A stretch of 16,474 bases of DNA from Holophagaceae bacterium (GCA_003158505.1 PMJK01000051.1:44533-61006), one strand, 5' to 3'; positions 1 through 7,382 are shown, counted from the stretch's first letter. Notes: generated by a model not told the origin, from the sequence alone. Translations and numbers: made by a program.

Positions 1-20
1 CACAGGAGTCGGTTCAACAT
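1..20 (-). CDS. ybhR: ABC-2 permease, start only (YbhR-like), cut by window edge
   Basis: Only the first six codons are visible, reading M-L-N-R-L-L from an ATG at position 20 on the minus strand. This resembles the start of E. coli YbhR (recalled as M-F-H-R-L-W). The ATG lies 4 bases beyond the stop of the upstream permease gene, as expected for the fifth gene of a ybhGFSR-type operon. By analogy it would be the second membrane half of the exporter. No strong ribosome binding site is visible. The call rests mainly on gene order. Confidence 0.5.
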
Positions 21-24
21 CGGA

Positions 25-1152
25 TCAGTCCAGAGTTCGGCGGGTTTTCCAGGCGGTGAGGCCCAGCCAGAAAAGCATGAGCAGGCCCAGGCCCAGGGCA
101 TTGACCCAGAGGAGTGCGCCCACGGTGCCAGCCTGGAACAGGGTCTGGAGGGAACTGGCAAAGTACCGGGCGGGAATGATGCGGGTGAGGAACTGCAGGA
201 TCTTCGGCATGCTGTCGATCTCGAAGACAAAGCCCGAAAGCATCAGGGCCGGCAGGAAGGCCGAGGTGAGGGCGGCCAGGGCCGCGTTGAACTGGCTCCG
301 CAGCACCGTGGACAGGAACAGGCCCATGCCTAGGGCGCAGCCCAGGAAGAGGGTCGAGAGTCCGAAGAGGGCCGCCAGGGAGCCCCGGAAGGGCACTCCC
401 ATGAGGAACACCGACACGCCCAGGCAAAGGACCATGGCGAGCATGCCAAGGATGTAGTAGGGGATGATCTTCGACATCAGCAGCTCGGCCTTGGTGACGG
501 GCGTGGCCAGCAGGGCCTCCATGGTGCCCCGCTCCCATTCCCGCGCCACCACCAGGGAAGTCAGGAGCGCACCGATGATTGTCATGACCACCGCGATGGA
601 TCCGGGCACCAGGAAATTGCGGCTGACATTGCTGGGATTGAACCAGGTGCGCAAGCGCAGGTCCAACGCCGGCGATGGATGGGCACCCAGATCCGCCGCC
701 AGGCCCTGCTGCCACGTGTCGAAGGCCCCTCTTGCATAGGCGGCTATGAAGGCGGCGGTGTTGGGTTCGGCGCCATCGGTCAGCACCTGGATGGCGGCGT
801 CTCCGTGCCCTTGCTTCAACTTGGAGGTGAAGTCGCCCTTTACGATGACGATGCCCCTGATCTCCCCGTGAGCCATGCGGGTCACGAGCCCATCCCGGGA
901 GGTTCCCGCATGGACCTCGAAGTACCGGGAGGCGCGCAGGGTCTGCTCCAGGCGGACTGCTGCAGGCCCCGGATCCTCCCTGAGCAGGCCGATTCGCATG
1001 TGGTCGGCATCCAGGTTGATGGCGTAGCCCATCACGAAGAGGAGGATCACCGGCAGGATGAAGGCCACCAGGATGCTGCTGGGGTCCCGGACGATCTGGT
1101 AGGACTCCTTCCGGCACAGGGCCCACAGCCGACGAGGGTTGAGTTTCTTCAT
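25..1152 (-). CDS. ybhS: ABC-2 type transporter permease (YbhS-like)
   Basis: A 375-residue inner-membrane permease of an ABC exporter. Residues about 27-45 form a first membrane helix, followed by a large extracytoplasmic segment (about 46-180), then five hydrophobic segments in the C-terminal half, beginning around 184. This is the usual ABC-2 membrane topology. The start (K-K-L-N-P-R-R-L-W..., then R-K-E and R-D-P before TM1) is typical of YbhS/YhhJ proteins. The ATG overlaps the stop of the ATPase gene by 4 bases (ATGA), with GGAGG about 9 bases upstream, so translation is probably coupled. It likely pairs with the YbhR-like permease and the double ATPase. In E. coli, YbhFSR has been linked to drug and cation efflux; the substrate here cannot be read from sequence. 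Confidence 0.92.
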   Translation of the reverse strand: MKKLNPRRLWALCRKESYQIVRDPSSILVAFILPVILLFVMGYAINLDADHMRIGLLREDPGPAAVRLEQTLRASRYFEVHAGTSRDGLVTRMAHGEIRGIVIVKGDFTSKLKQGHGDAAIQVLTDGAEPNTAAFIAAYARGAFDTWQQGLAADLGAHPSPALDLRLRTWFNPSNVSRNFLVPGSIAVVMTIIGALLTSLVVAREWERGTMEALLATPVTKAELLMSKIIPYYILGMLAMVLCLGVSVFLMGVPFRGSLAALFGLSTLFLGCALGMGLFLSTVLRSQFNAALAALTSAFLPALMLSGFVFEIDSMPKILQFLTRIIPARYFASSLQTLFQAGTVGALLWVNALGLGLLMLFWLGLTAWKTRRTLD

Positions 1153-2897
1153 CGGTCGGCCTCCGTGACGAGTTCGATGAAGGCGTCTTCCATGGTGGGG
1201 TTCGGATGCTCCGGGGTGGCGACCCCCTGCTTGAGTTCATCGGGGGTGCCCAGGGCGATGAGTTTGCCCCGGTAGACCAGGCCGATGCGGTCGCAGTACT
1301 CCGCCTCGTCCATGAAGTGGGTGGTCACCATGACCGTCACGCCCTTCTGGGCCAGGCCGTTGATGTGGGTCCAGAATTCCCGCCGCGTGACAGGGTCCAC
1401 GCCAGAGGTGGGCTCGTCCAGGAAGATCACCTGCGGCTCGTGCATCACCGCGCAGGCCAGGGCCAGCCGCTGTTTGAAGCCCAGGGGGAGTTCGCCGGTG
1501 AGGGTGTCCATGAAGGGTGCCAGGGCGAAGGCCTCGACCATCTCCTGGATCTTGACCTGCTGTAGTTCCCCTTCCAGGCCGTAGACGCCCGAAAAGAAGA
1601 CCAGGTTCTTCCGGACGGTGAGCTGGGCATAGAGGGAGAACTTCTGCGCCATGTAGCCCAGGCGCTGCCTGGCCTCAGACGGGCTGGACTTCAGGTCGAT
1701 CCCCATGACCAGGGCCTGTCCCTCGGAAGGTTTCAGGAGGCCACACTCCATCTTGAAGGTAGTGGATTTCCCCGCGCCGTTGGGCCCCAGGAGTCCGAAG
1801 ACCTCGCCCTTGGCCACCTTGAAGCTCACGTCATCCGTAGCCGCGAACTCACCGAAGCGCTTGGTCAGCTGTCGGGCTTCGATGACTGCGCGGGGATCGA
1901 TGCGCGGATCCAGCTCGACCTGGGGCATGAACTCCGCCAGGGCCGAGTCCCCTCCCGGGCCACCCCCCAGCAGGCTGATGAAGGCGTCCTCCAGATGCGG
2001 CGCCACTTCCACCATCGCCGCCCCGGGCCCGGCTTCCAACTGCGCCAAGTCGGGCCGTTGGCCTGCCTCCCGCAGCACCAGTCGGACATTGGCCCCCTGA
2101 ATGACGCCATCCATCACTTCCGGCGCCCTCAGGGCTCGCTGGAGCACATCCCGGCGGTGACCGGCGATGTTCACCAAATGGAAGCAGCGGCCCCGCATTT
2201 GGCCCAGCAGCGTTTGCGGGGGGCCACTGGCCATGACCTGCCCCTGGTTCATCAGCCGCACGTCATCGCACAGCTCGGCCTCGTCCAGGTAGGCGGTGCT
2301 CCACACCACGGTCATGCCGCCCTGGGCCAGTTCCCGGACCATCCGCCACAACTCCCGCCGGGAGATGGGATCCACACCAACACCAGGCTCGTCCAGCAGC
2401 AGCACCCTGGGCGTGCCCAGGAGGCTGCAGGCCAGCCCGAGTTTCTGCTTCATGCCGCCCGAAAGCTTCGCCGCAAACCTGCCGGTGAACGGCTCCAGAT
2501 TCGTGAAGGCCAGCATCTTCTCGAAGCTCCGTTGCCGCTCGGCTCCGGTCACGTTCCGCAGGTCGGCATAGAGGGTCAGGTTCTCCAGGACGGTCAGGTC
2601 CTCGTAAAGCCCGAATTTCTGGGGCATGTAGCCGATCTGGTCCCGCAGGAGGTCCCCTTGCGTGAACGGATCGAGGCCTAGGATGCGCACGGAGCCCGAA
2701 GTGGGCCGGAGGAGCCCCGCCAGGGTCCGCAGCAGGGTCGTCTTGCCCGCCCCGTCGGGCCCCACAAGGCCCGTGATGCGGCCATGCGCCATGGCAGTCA
2801 TGACGTGATCCAGGGCCGTCGGGCCATCGGCATGGAACCGTTTGACCAGGTCGCTGACCTCGATGGCCGGGCCCTTTCCCGCCGGGCCAGGCGTCAT
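1149..2897 (-). CDS. ybhF: ABC transporter ATPase with two nucleotide-binding domains (YbhF-like)
   Basis: A 582-residue cytoplasmic protein with two ABC ATPase domains in tandem, matching YbhF in length and layout. Domain 1: Walker A GPDGAGKT at 46-53, signature LSGGMKQ at 145-151, Walker B VLLLDE at 165-170. Domain 2: Walker A GPNGAGKS at 371-378, signature LPLGFKQ at 470-476 in place of LSGGQ, Walker B VIFLDE at 490-495, followed by the TTHFMDEAEYCD switch region. The LPLG signature also occurs in E. coli YbhF as I recall it, so it is a family trait and not damage. Residue E384 (FKMECGLL), just after Walker A2, is unusual because this position is normally hydrophobic. The start overlaps the adaptor's stop by 4 bases and its own stop overlaps the permease start by 4. 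It powers export through the YbhS/YbhR pair. Confidence 0.95.
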   Translation of the reverse strand: MTPGPAGKGPAIEVSDLVKRFHADGPTALDHVMTAMAHGRITGLVGPDGAGKTTLLRTLAGLLRPTSGSVRILGLDPFTQGDLLRDQIGYMPQKFGLYEDLTVLENLTLYADLRNVTGAERQRSFEKMLAFTNLEPFTGRFAAKLSGGMKQKLGLACSLLGTPRVLLLDEPGVGVDPISRRELWRMVRELAQGGMTVVWSTAYLDEAELCDDVRLMNQGQVMASGPPQTLLGQMRGRCFHLVNIAGHRRDVLQRALRAPEVMDGVIQGANVRLVLREAGQRPDLAQLEAGPGAAMVEVAPHLEDAFISLLGGGPGGDSALAEFMPQVELDPRIDPRAVIEARQLTKRFGEFAATDDVSFKVAKGEVFGLLGPNGAGKSTTFKMECGLLKPSEGQALVMGIDLKSSPSEARQRLGYMAQKFSLYAQLTVRKNLVFFSGVYGLEGELQQVKIQEMVEAFALAPFMDTLTGELPLGFKQRLALACAVMHEPQVIFLDEPTSGVDPVTRREFWTHINGLAQKGVTVMVTTHFMDEAEYCDRIGLVYRGKLIALGTPDELKQGVATPEHPNPTMEDAFIELVTEADR

Positions 2898-3874
2898 TTC
2901 GCAATCCTGAGGGTCACTGGCATGCCCTGGCGCAGCTGCGCATCCGGATCCTGCACCACGACCCGCAGGCGATAGACCAGGGAGGTTCTCAGATCGGGAG
3001 TCTCCACAGATTTGGGAGTGAATTCCGCCGTGGGGGACACGAAGCCCACGGTGCCGTGGTAGGGCCTACCCGGCCGGGAATCGGTCTGGAGCAGCAGCTT
3101 GGTGCCGGGCGTGAAGAGGCCCAAGTGGGATTCGCCGACATAGGCCCGGACCCAGACCGGATTGGTGAGCGAGAGGCTGAACGCTGGGGTGCCCACCTGC
3201 ACCATGGTCCCCTTCTCGATGGCCCGGGTGAGGATCACGCCTTCACTGGGGGCCGTGAGCAGGGCATCCTTCAAGGCGAGCCGCGCCGTGCCCAGCTGGG
3301 CCAAGGCCTGCTTGAGCTGGGCATCGGATTCGGCGATCTCCTCCTTGCGGAAGCCCGTGGTCATGAGCCGGGCTTCTTCTTCGGTGCTGCGCACCTGGGC
3401 TGCGGCCTGATTTCGGACCGACTGGGCCGTGTCCAGGGCCCGCTGGGAGGTGGCCCCCTCCGGCGCCAGGGTCTTCTGGCGGGCCAAGTGCTGCTCGGCC
3501 TCGGCAAGAGAGGCCCGGGCCGCCCCTAGCTTGGCCTTGGCCTGCTCGATGTCCTCGGTGCGGTAGCCCCGGTGCATCAGGGCATTGCGGGCGGTCAGCG
3601 CCGCCGCGGCCCCTTCGGTGGCGTGGAGGCTGTTCTGCAAGGGCTCTGGATCCAGCGTGGCGAGCAGGTCCCCGGGCTTCACCAGATCCCCTTCGTCCAC
3701 CTGCAGGCTCAGCACGCGCCCGGCCACCCGGAAGGCGAGGCTGGCCTCCCGGATATCCACGTTCCCGTAGATCGTGGCATTCTGCGCCTCCGCGACGGAA
3801 CTCCGGTAGTAGGCCAGTCCCGCCGACCCGACGGCCAGGACCACGACCGGGATGATGATGGCTTTCTTGTTCAT
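2894..3874 (-). CDS. ybhG: HlyD-family periplasmic adaptor (YbhG-like)
   Basis: A 326-residue membrane-fusion protein that would link the inner-membrane ABC exporter to an outer-membrane channel. Residues 5-24 are a membrane anchor or uncleaved signal. Residues about 34-78 form the first half of the biotinyl-lipoyl domain (V-A-G-R-V then V-D-E-G-D-x-V-K-P-G-D-L-L). Residues about 80-205 are Ala/Gln/Glu-rich coiled-coil hairpin. A beta-barrel region follows, with TPKSVETPDLR, a stretch strongly reminiscent of E. coli YbhG. The start has GAGGA 6 bases upstream, only 12 bases after the regulator's stop. No outer-membrane partner is encoded in the window, so a TolC-type channel would have to come from elsewhere. 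Confidence 0.93.
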   Translation of the reverse strand: MNKKAIIIPVVVLAVGSAGLAYYRSSVAEAQNATIYGNVDIREASLAFRVAGRVLSLQVDEGDLVKPGDLLATLDPEPLQNSLHATEGAAAALTARNALMHRGYRTEDIEQAKAKLGAARASLAEAEQHLARQKTLAPEGATSQRALDTAQSVRNQAAAQVRSTEEEARLMTTGFRKEEIAESDAQLKQALAQLGTARLALKDALLTAPSEGVILTRAIEKGTMVQVGTPAFSLSLTNPVWVRAYVGESHLGLFTPGTKLLLQTDSRPGRPYHGTVGFVSPTAEFTPKSVETPDLRTSLVYRLRVVVQDPDAQLRQGMPVTLRIAK

Positions 3875-3886
3875 GGGATTCCTCAG

Positions 3887-4570
3887 CTAAACGATGGGAT
3901 CGGGCAGGGGGGGCAGCGGGGCGCTCGGGTCGCGGGCGACGCCGCGCCAGAAGAGGTCGAACCAGGCACGCATGCCGGCCACGACGGCTTCCTCCGGGGG
4001 CAGGTCCATGAATCGGGGCAGCATGACGGGGGCCACATCCAGGATCTCGAGCTGCATCTTCACCAGGAAGAAGGTCGCCAGCATCGGATGGAGCCCGGGC
4101 CTCAGCTCACCGCGCTCGAGACCCTGCTCGAAAACCCGGCGGATGGCGGTGACGACGGGTCGCATCTGCCCTTCGATGAGGCCCGTGATGCCTTCGGCGC
4201 CTTTCGCGATTTCGCCCCGGACCAGGGACCGGATCCCGGGATCCTGACTTAAGTGGCGATGGTAGATCAGCAGCACCTCCCAAAGGCGTTGGGCCGTGGG
4301 GCGCAGGTCGCTGGCCTCCGCCAGGCGTTCCACATCCTTGAGAACCCCCGGGAATCGCCGCTGGAGCAGGGCCGCGAAGAGGGCCTCCTTGCTGTCGAAG
4401 TGGTAGTAGATCAGGGCCGGATCGCAGCCTGCCCGGCGAGCGATGGCCCGCAGGCTGGCTGCCTGGAGCCCAGCCTCGGCGAATACTGCCTGGGCCGCGT
4501 CCAGCAACTGGTCAGGATCCACCTTGGTGGGTTTGGGTCCCCGGGATTTGGAGGGCGAAGCGGCGGTCAT
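3887..4570 (-). CDS. TetR-family transcriptional regulator (CecR/YbiH-like position)
   Basis: A 227-residue repressor-type regulator. The N-terminal helix-turn-helix spans about 39-58 (S-L-R-A-I-A-R-R-A-G-C-D-P-A-L-I-Y-Y-H-F), followed by the usual D-S-K-E-A-L-F-A-A-L motif. The C-terminal helical domain (about 75-227) would bind a ligand, not identifiable here. I chose the ATG at 4570, not the in-frame TTG at 4624, because the longer version would run across the promoter and operator. It is the first gene of the operon, 12 bases before the adaptor, matching the place of cecR (ybiH) upstream of ybhG in E. coli. It probably represses its own operon through the palindrome at 4579-4598, which overlaps the -10 box. 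Confidence 0.92.
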   Translation of the reverse strand: MTAASPSKSRGPKPTKVDPDQLLDAAQAVFAEAGLQAASLRAIARRAGCDPALIYYHFDSKEALFAALLQRRFPGVLKDVERLAEASDLRPTAQRLWEVLLIYHRHLSQDPGIRSLVRGEIAKGAEGITGLIEGQMRPVVTAIRRVFEQGLERGELRPGLHPMLATFFLVKMQLEILDVAPVMLPRFMDLPPEEAVVAGMRAWFDLFWRGVARDPSAPLPPLPDPIV

Positions 4571-4578
4571 GGGTGTCC

Positions 4579-4598
4579 AATTCAACAAGCGTTGAATT
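4579..4598. promoter_or_regulatory. Probable operator of the TetR-family regulator
   Basis: A perfect inverted repeat with 8-base arms around a 4-base spacer: AATTCAAC-AAGC-GTTGAATT. It lies 8 bases in front of the regulator's ATG and shares three bases with the candidate -10 box, so bound protein would block RNA polymerase. Size and symmetry fit a TetR-family dimer site. That the local regulator binds here is inferred from position. Confidence 0.75.
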
Positions 4599-4624
4599 AT
4601 GTGACCCCCATGCGCACCATGCAA
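4596..4624 (-). promoter_or_regulatory. Promoter of the TetR-ybhGFSR operon
   Basis: On the minus strand there is a -10 CATAAT (4601-4596, 5 of 6 to TATAAT) and a -35 TTGCAT (4624-4619, first three bases conserved) with exactly 17 bases between. Transcription would begin near 4589, inside the palindromic operator. The -10 is good and the -35 weak, which would suit an inducible operon. Confidence 0.6.
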
Positions 4625-4664
4625 GGACCTATTTCATTGATCGTGGAAATTATCGCGAAGCATC

Positions 4665-4694
4665 AAAAAGCCCCCGTGGCATCGGGGGCTTTTC
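4665..4694 (-). terminator. Intrinsic terminator of rpoZ
   Basis: A hairpin with an 11-bp stem (AAAAGCCCCCG / CGGGGGCTTTT, 4666-4676 with 4683-4693) and a 6-base loop, ending in a run of five Ts when read on the minus strand. It begins about 17 bases after the rpoZ stop and separates rpoZ from the efflux operon promoter. The stem is symmetric enough to work from the other strand, but no plus-strand gene ends here. Confidence 0.9.
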
Positions 4695-4710
4695 AGGGGA
4701 ACGTCGGTTA

Positions 4711-4995
4711 TCACTCGCCGGAGATGGGAACCACCGTGGTGTCCTCAATGGTGAGGACTTCCGCTTCCTCGAAGGCAATGCGGTTTTCCTCGACCTCGGC
4801 CACCGCGACCTGGCCCCAGAAGGAGGCGAGCTTAGGTGCGTCCTGGGCCTGGCCGTGCTTGTTCACGGGCACGACCACCTCGACCTTGGGGAAGGCGCCC
4901 CGCTGCAACTGCTCGCAGCGCTTGCCTGCGATCACGACGAAGCGGTACTTGTTGGCGATTTCATCAGGAACACGAACAATGGTGCGCTGGGTCAT
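4711..4995 (-). CDS. rpoZ: DNA-directed RNA polymerase omega subunit
   Basis: A 94-residue protein with the omega-subunit core N-K-Y-R-F-V-V-I-A-G-K-R-C-E-Q-L-Q-R-G-A near residues 16-35, corresponding to the conserved N-R-F-x-L-V-x-x-A-x-x-R-A-x-Q-L of RpoZ. Omega helps assemble and stabilise RNA polymerase by holding the beta-prime subunit. The acidic, Val-rich tail fits the varied C-terminus of this family. I prefer the ATG at 4995 over the GTG two codons earlier: GGAG sits 5 bases before the ATG but overlaps the GTG. It has its own promoter and terminator. In many bacteria rpoZ is followed directly by coaBC; here coaBC is close by but divergent. Confidence 0.88.
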   Translation of the reverse strand: MTQRTIVRVPDEIANKYRFVVIAGKRCEQLQRGAFPKVEVVVPVNKHGQAQDAPKLASFWGQVAVAEVEENRIAFEEAEVLTIEDTTVVPISGE

Positions 4996-5013
4996 GGGCA
5001 CTCCGAACCTGGA

Positions 5014-5042
5014 AGTCTAACACCAGGGAGTCTTGCGGGCAA
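5014..5042 (-). promoter_or_regulatory. Promoter of rpoZ
   Basis: On the minus strand there is a -35 TTGCCC (5042-5037) and a -10 TAGACT (5019-5014) with 17 bases between. A TG one base before the -10 makes it an extended -10 element. It lies 18 bases in front of the rpoZ ATG, giving a short leader. Confidence 0.6.
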
Positions 5043-5081
5043 TGATTGAAGGTAGGATGAGGGGTTTTCCCGGGAGGGACC

Positions 5082-5552
5082 ATGGAACGGGGCAAGCTCT
5101 GGCGATCGGCCTTCGGGAACAATGTGCGGCTCCTGGAAATGAACGGGGCCGGGCTCACGCCGGAGATGGCCTCCCAGCGGCCCGCCAACGGGGTGGCCTC
5201 GGCCGCCTGGATCCTGGGGCACCTGGTTTCCTTCCGCCGGCGCACCGTGAGGCTGGTCGGCGGGGATCTCCCGGAAGACCCCATTTGGGAGCAGCACTAT
5301 GCCAGAGGCGGCCCGGGGGCCAAGGCACATCTGGGCTGGCCTGAGCTGGTGGAGGCCTTCCAGTCCGCCGACCAGGCGCTCAAGGCGGCCTTCCAGCAGC
5401 TGACCGACTGGGACCGTCCGACCACGAACCCGGCCCTGGGGATCGAACAGCCCCTCGAGCAGGTGCTGGCCTTCCTCTTCATGCACGAGTGCTACCACTT
5501 GGGGCAGATCGGGATCATCCGGAAACTCCACGGCCTTCCGGGAGCTATCTGA
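5082..5552 (+). CDS. DinB-family protein, putative metal-dependent
   Basis: A 156-residue protein of the DinB/YfiT-like four-helix-bundle superfamily. The three metal-ligand histidines of the family are present: H47 in the I-L-G-H-L motif, and H135 and H139 in M-H-E-C-Y-H-L-G-Q-I-G. Known relatives include bacillithiol or mycothiol S-transferases, but most are uncharacterised, so no reaction can be assigned. The ATG is preceded by GGGAGGGACC, a good ribosome site. Its stop overlaps the coaBC start (TGATG), so the two genes are translationally coupled and in one operon. A link to thiol or CoA metabolism is a guess from that coupling. Confidence 0.88.
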   Translation: MERGKLWRSAFGNNVRLLEMNGAGLTPEMASQRPANGVASAAWILGHLVSFRRRTVRLVGGDLPEDPIWEQHYARGGPGAKAHLGWPELVEAFQSADQALKAAFQQLTDWDRPTTNPALGIEQPLEQVLAFLFMHECYHLGQIGIIRKLHGLPGAI

Positions 5553-6754
5553 TGCAAATTATTTTGGGCATCACAGGCGGAGTGGCGGCCTACAAGTCTG
5601 CGGAGCTGGCACGGCTGCTGGTCAACCAGGGCCACCTGGTCCGCTGCATCCTGACCGAGGCGGGCGCCCGGTTCATCACGCCGCTCACCCTCACGAGCCT
5701 GACCGGAGAGCCCTGCTACGGCGCCAACCCCGACCAGGGCGAGTGGCGGGCGAATCCCAGCATCGAGCACATTGAATTGGCACGCTGGGCCGATCTGGTG
5801 GCGGTGGTGCCCGCCACGGCGAACATCCTCGGCAAGGCCGCCAATGGTCTGGCCAACGACCTGCTCAGCACGGTGCTGTTGGCCACACGGGCACCCGTAC
5901 TCTGGGCCCCGGCCATGAATACGGGTATGTGGGAACATCCCGCGGTTCAGGCCAATGTGACCCGGCTCAAGTCCTTTGGCCACGCGGTCGTGGACCCCGG
6001 CGAGGGGTTCCTGGCCTGCGGGGAGGAGGGCTCCGGCAAGCTGGCCGAAGTGGCCTCCATCGCCGAGGCCATCCAGGTGCATGGCTCGCCCAAATTGCGG
6101 AGCCTTAATGGCCGGCGGGTGCTCATCACGGCGGGTCCCACCCGGGAGGACCTGGACCCGGTCCGGACCCTCACCAACCGCAGCACCGGCAGGATGGGCG
6201 TCGAACTGGCACGGGCCTTCAGGGACGCGGGGGCGAGGGTGGAACTCGTGCTTGGGGGAGAGGGACCGGCGCCCTGGGGTGTGGAGACAGTCCGGGTCCA
6301 CAGCGCCCAGCAGATGCTGGAGGCCTGCCTGGCTCGCTGGGCGGATTCAGACGGCCTCGTAGCCGCCGCCGCCGTGGCCGATCAGAAACCGGAATGCCCA
6401 TCTATAGAGAAGGCCAAGAAAGGCGATGGGCCAGAGACCCTGGTGCTTGTAAGGACACCCGACATCCTGGCGCAGCTCTCGGCCGCCCGGCGCTCTGACC
6501 AGTGGGTCCTCGGATTCGCCGCCGAAAGCGAAAACCACCTGGACCATGCCATGGCCAAGTTGAAGAATAAAGGCCTGGACGCCGTGCTGGTGAACGACGT
6601 TCAGGATGGCAAAGGCTTCGGGGCCCAGGCCAATACGCTCACGCCCCTCACCGCCCAGGGAGCCCACCCGCCCATTGGGCCGCTGTCCAAGGACCAACTG
6701 GCCCGGGCCGTGGTGCAATGGTGGGCGCAACGGCTGGAGGCCAGGCCTGACTAG
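5552..6754 (+). CDS. coaBC: Bifunctional phosphopantothenoylcysteine decarboxylase / phosphopantothenate-cysteine ligase
   Basis: A 400-residue bifunctional enzyme of coenzyme A synthesis. The C-terminal CoaB half joins cysteine to 4'-phosphopantothenate using CTP; the N-terminal CoaC half, an FMN flavoprotein, decarboxylates the product to 4'-phosphopantetheine. CoaC marks: G-I-T-G-G-V-A-A-Y-K at 6-15, active-site H73, the P-A-M-N motif with N123, and C156 in L-A-C-G-E-E-G-S-G. CoaB marks: A-G-P-T-R-E at 194-199, N210 in T-N-R-S-T-G, and K289 in E-K-A-K-K. These fall within two residues of the E. coli Dfp positions. An upstream in-frame ATG at 5489 lies inside the DinB gene. The ATG at 5552 directly precedes the Rossmann-like start and is chosen. 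Confidence 0.97.
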   Translation: MQIILGITGGVAAYKSAELARLLVNQGHLVRCILTEAGARFITPLTLTSLTGEPCYGANPDQGEWRANPSIEHIELARWADLVAVVPATANILGKAANGLANDLLSTVLLATRAPVLWAPAMNTGMWEHPAVQANVTRLKSFGHAVVDPGEGFLACGEEGSGKLAEVASIAEAIQVHGSPKLRSLNGRRVLITAGPTREDLDPVRTLTNRSTGRMGVELARAFRDAGARVELVLGGEGPAPWGVETVRVHSAQQMLEACLARWADSDGLVAAAAVADQKPECPSIEKAKKGDGPETLVLVRTPDILAQLSAARRSDQWVLGFAAESENHLDHAMAKLKNKGLDAVLVNDVQDGKGFGAQANTLTPLTAQGAHPPIGPLSKDQLARAVVQWWAQRLEARPD

Positions 6755-6764
6755 GGACTGCGTC

Positions 6765-7208
6765 TCAGAGGGCCGGATCCATCCAGGGGAGCACTTCACT
6801 GGGTCGGCCGGTGACATTGCCCAGGCGCACAGCCACGACCACGATCCAGCCTTGTGGGCGCTGGAGGGAACCCAGGTCCATGACGAAGGTCCCGCCGGGC
6901 CCTGGCAGGTCAGGACGCCGCCGTTCCAGCACCACCTCACCGCGGCTGAAGACTTCCTCGGGGGTGGGCTTGCTGAGTCCCAGGGGCAGGTAGATGACTC
7001 GCACGATCTCGATTCCCACGAGGGAATCCCCTTTTGCGTCTGCCAAAGGCAGTACCATCCGGAGTTTCCGCAGGGCATCTAGGTGCACTTCCATGGCCTG
7101 GGCGGCTGCCCGGGGCCGGGGGAAGGGGTCGCCCTTCCGCCCACAGTGGATTGCCAGGATACAGAGGGTGATCGCGAGCACCGGATTTGCTAGGCTGAAG
7201 GAACGCAT
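6765..7208 (-). CDS. Small putative lipoprotein, unknown function
   Basis: About 147 residues. A hydrophobic N-terminal segment (L-A-N-P-V-L-A-I-T-L-C-I-L-A-I-H) leads to C-G-R-K-G-D-P-F-P-R-P. The C-G-x-K-G-x-P-x-P-P pattern straight after a signal peptide is common in small bacterial lipoproteins, which LspA (encoded at 13865) would process. The residue before the cysteine is His, which is not a canonical lipobox, so lipidation is likely but not certain. The rest looks beta-rich and may be a fibronectin-III-like fold, as in similar C-G-x-K-G-x-P proteins; I cannot confirm this. An ATG four codons earlier (7220) is possible; the chosen start gives a cleaner signal peptide. It is convergent with coaBC, with only 10 bases between stops and no clear terminator. 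Confidence 0.72.
   Translation of the reverse strand: MRSFSLANPVLAITLCILAIHCGRKGDPFPRPRAAAQAMEVHLDALRKLRMVLPLADAKGDSLVGIEIVRVIYLPLGLSKPTPEEVFSRGEVVLERRRPDLPGPGGTFVMDLGSLQRPQGWIVVVAVRLGNVTGRPSEVLPWMDPAL
7188..7196 (+). promoter_or_regulatory. Candidate extended -10 promoter for the accC-accB operon
   Basis: TG-C-TAGGCT is an extended -10 match. The region 17 bases upstream (GTGATC) is only a weak -35. It lies inside the 5' end of the opposite-strand lipoprotein gene and would give a leader of about 40 bases before the ATG at 7242. It is the best candidate I see for this operon but is not strong. Confidence 0.3.
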
Positions 7209-7241
7209 CCCATCCATCATGCCCGAATCCGAGGTCCACTT

Positions 7242-7382
7242 ATGCCCGTGACCAAGATCCTCATTGCCAATCGAGGGGACGATGACCCCTCCGCGATCGA
7301 GCGGAGCGAGGGGGCGGGAGCGAAGCGATCGGGGTCAGGTCCCCGCGCAGGGCAGCGAACCGAAACGAATGGGAGGGGATGA
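7242..7382 (+). pseudogene. Remnant of an accC 5' end, now a 46-codon leader ORF before accC
   Basis: The first 36 bases (7242-7277) repeat the first 36 bases of accC (7386-7421) with only three differences, all silent third positions. Both encode M-P-V-T-K-I-L-I-A-N-R-G. The copy has its own ribosome site (GAGGT, 6 bases before ATG). After Gly12 the match ends at a 70-bp hairpin. The frame stays open through it and stops at TGA 7380-7382, three bases before the accC ATG and overlapping the accC ribosome site. Silent differences suggest it was once part of a real gene. It could now be inert, or translated so as to couple ribosomes into accC. No function is claimed. Confidence 0.75.
7275..7344. 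repeat. 70-bp imperfect palindrome at the accC remnant junction
   Basis: The outer arms GGGGAC (7275-7280) and GTCCCC (7339-7344), then TGACCCC (7283-7289) with GGGGTCA (7331-7337), then GATCG (7295-7299) with CGATC (7326-7330) form a long interrupted hairpin around a G/A-rich loop. There is no T-run, so it is not a terminator. It begins where similarity to accC ends. REP-like or MITE-like origin is an inference. Confidence 0.65.

Noticed and set aside
679..1275. Plus-strand frames opposite the permease and ATPase genes
   Set aside because: They overlap two well-supported genes and show no family features or ribosome site.
2287..2904. Alternative frame reading 213 codons at the ATPase start
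   Set aside because: Frame-shifted shadow of the double ATPase, which keeps both Walker A motifs in its own frame.
4571..4624. Longer regulator start at TTG 4624
   Set aside because: It would place the promoter and the palindromic operator within the coding region, and the added residues do not resemble TetR proteins.
5492..6301. A 269-codon minus-strand frame opposite coaBC
   Set aside because: Shadow of coaBC, whose catalytic residues are all present on the plus strand.
7275..7344. Intrinsic terminator upstream of accC
   Set aside because: The long palindrome lacks a T-run on either strand and the stem is interrupted.
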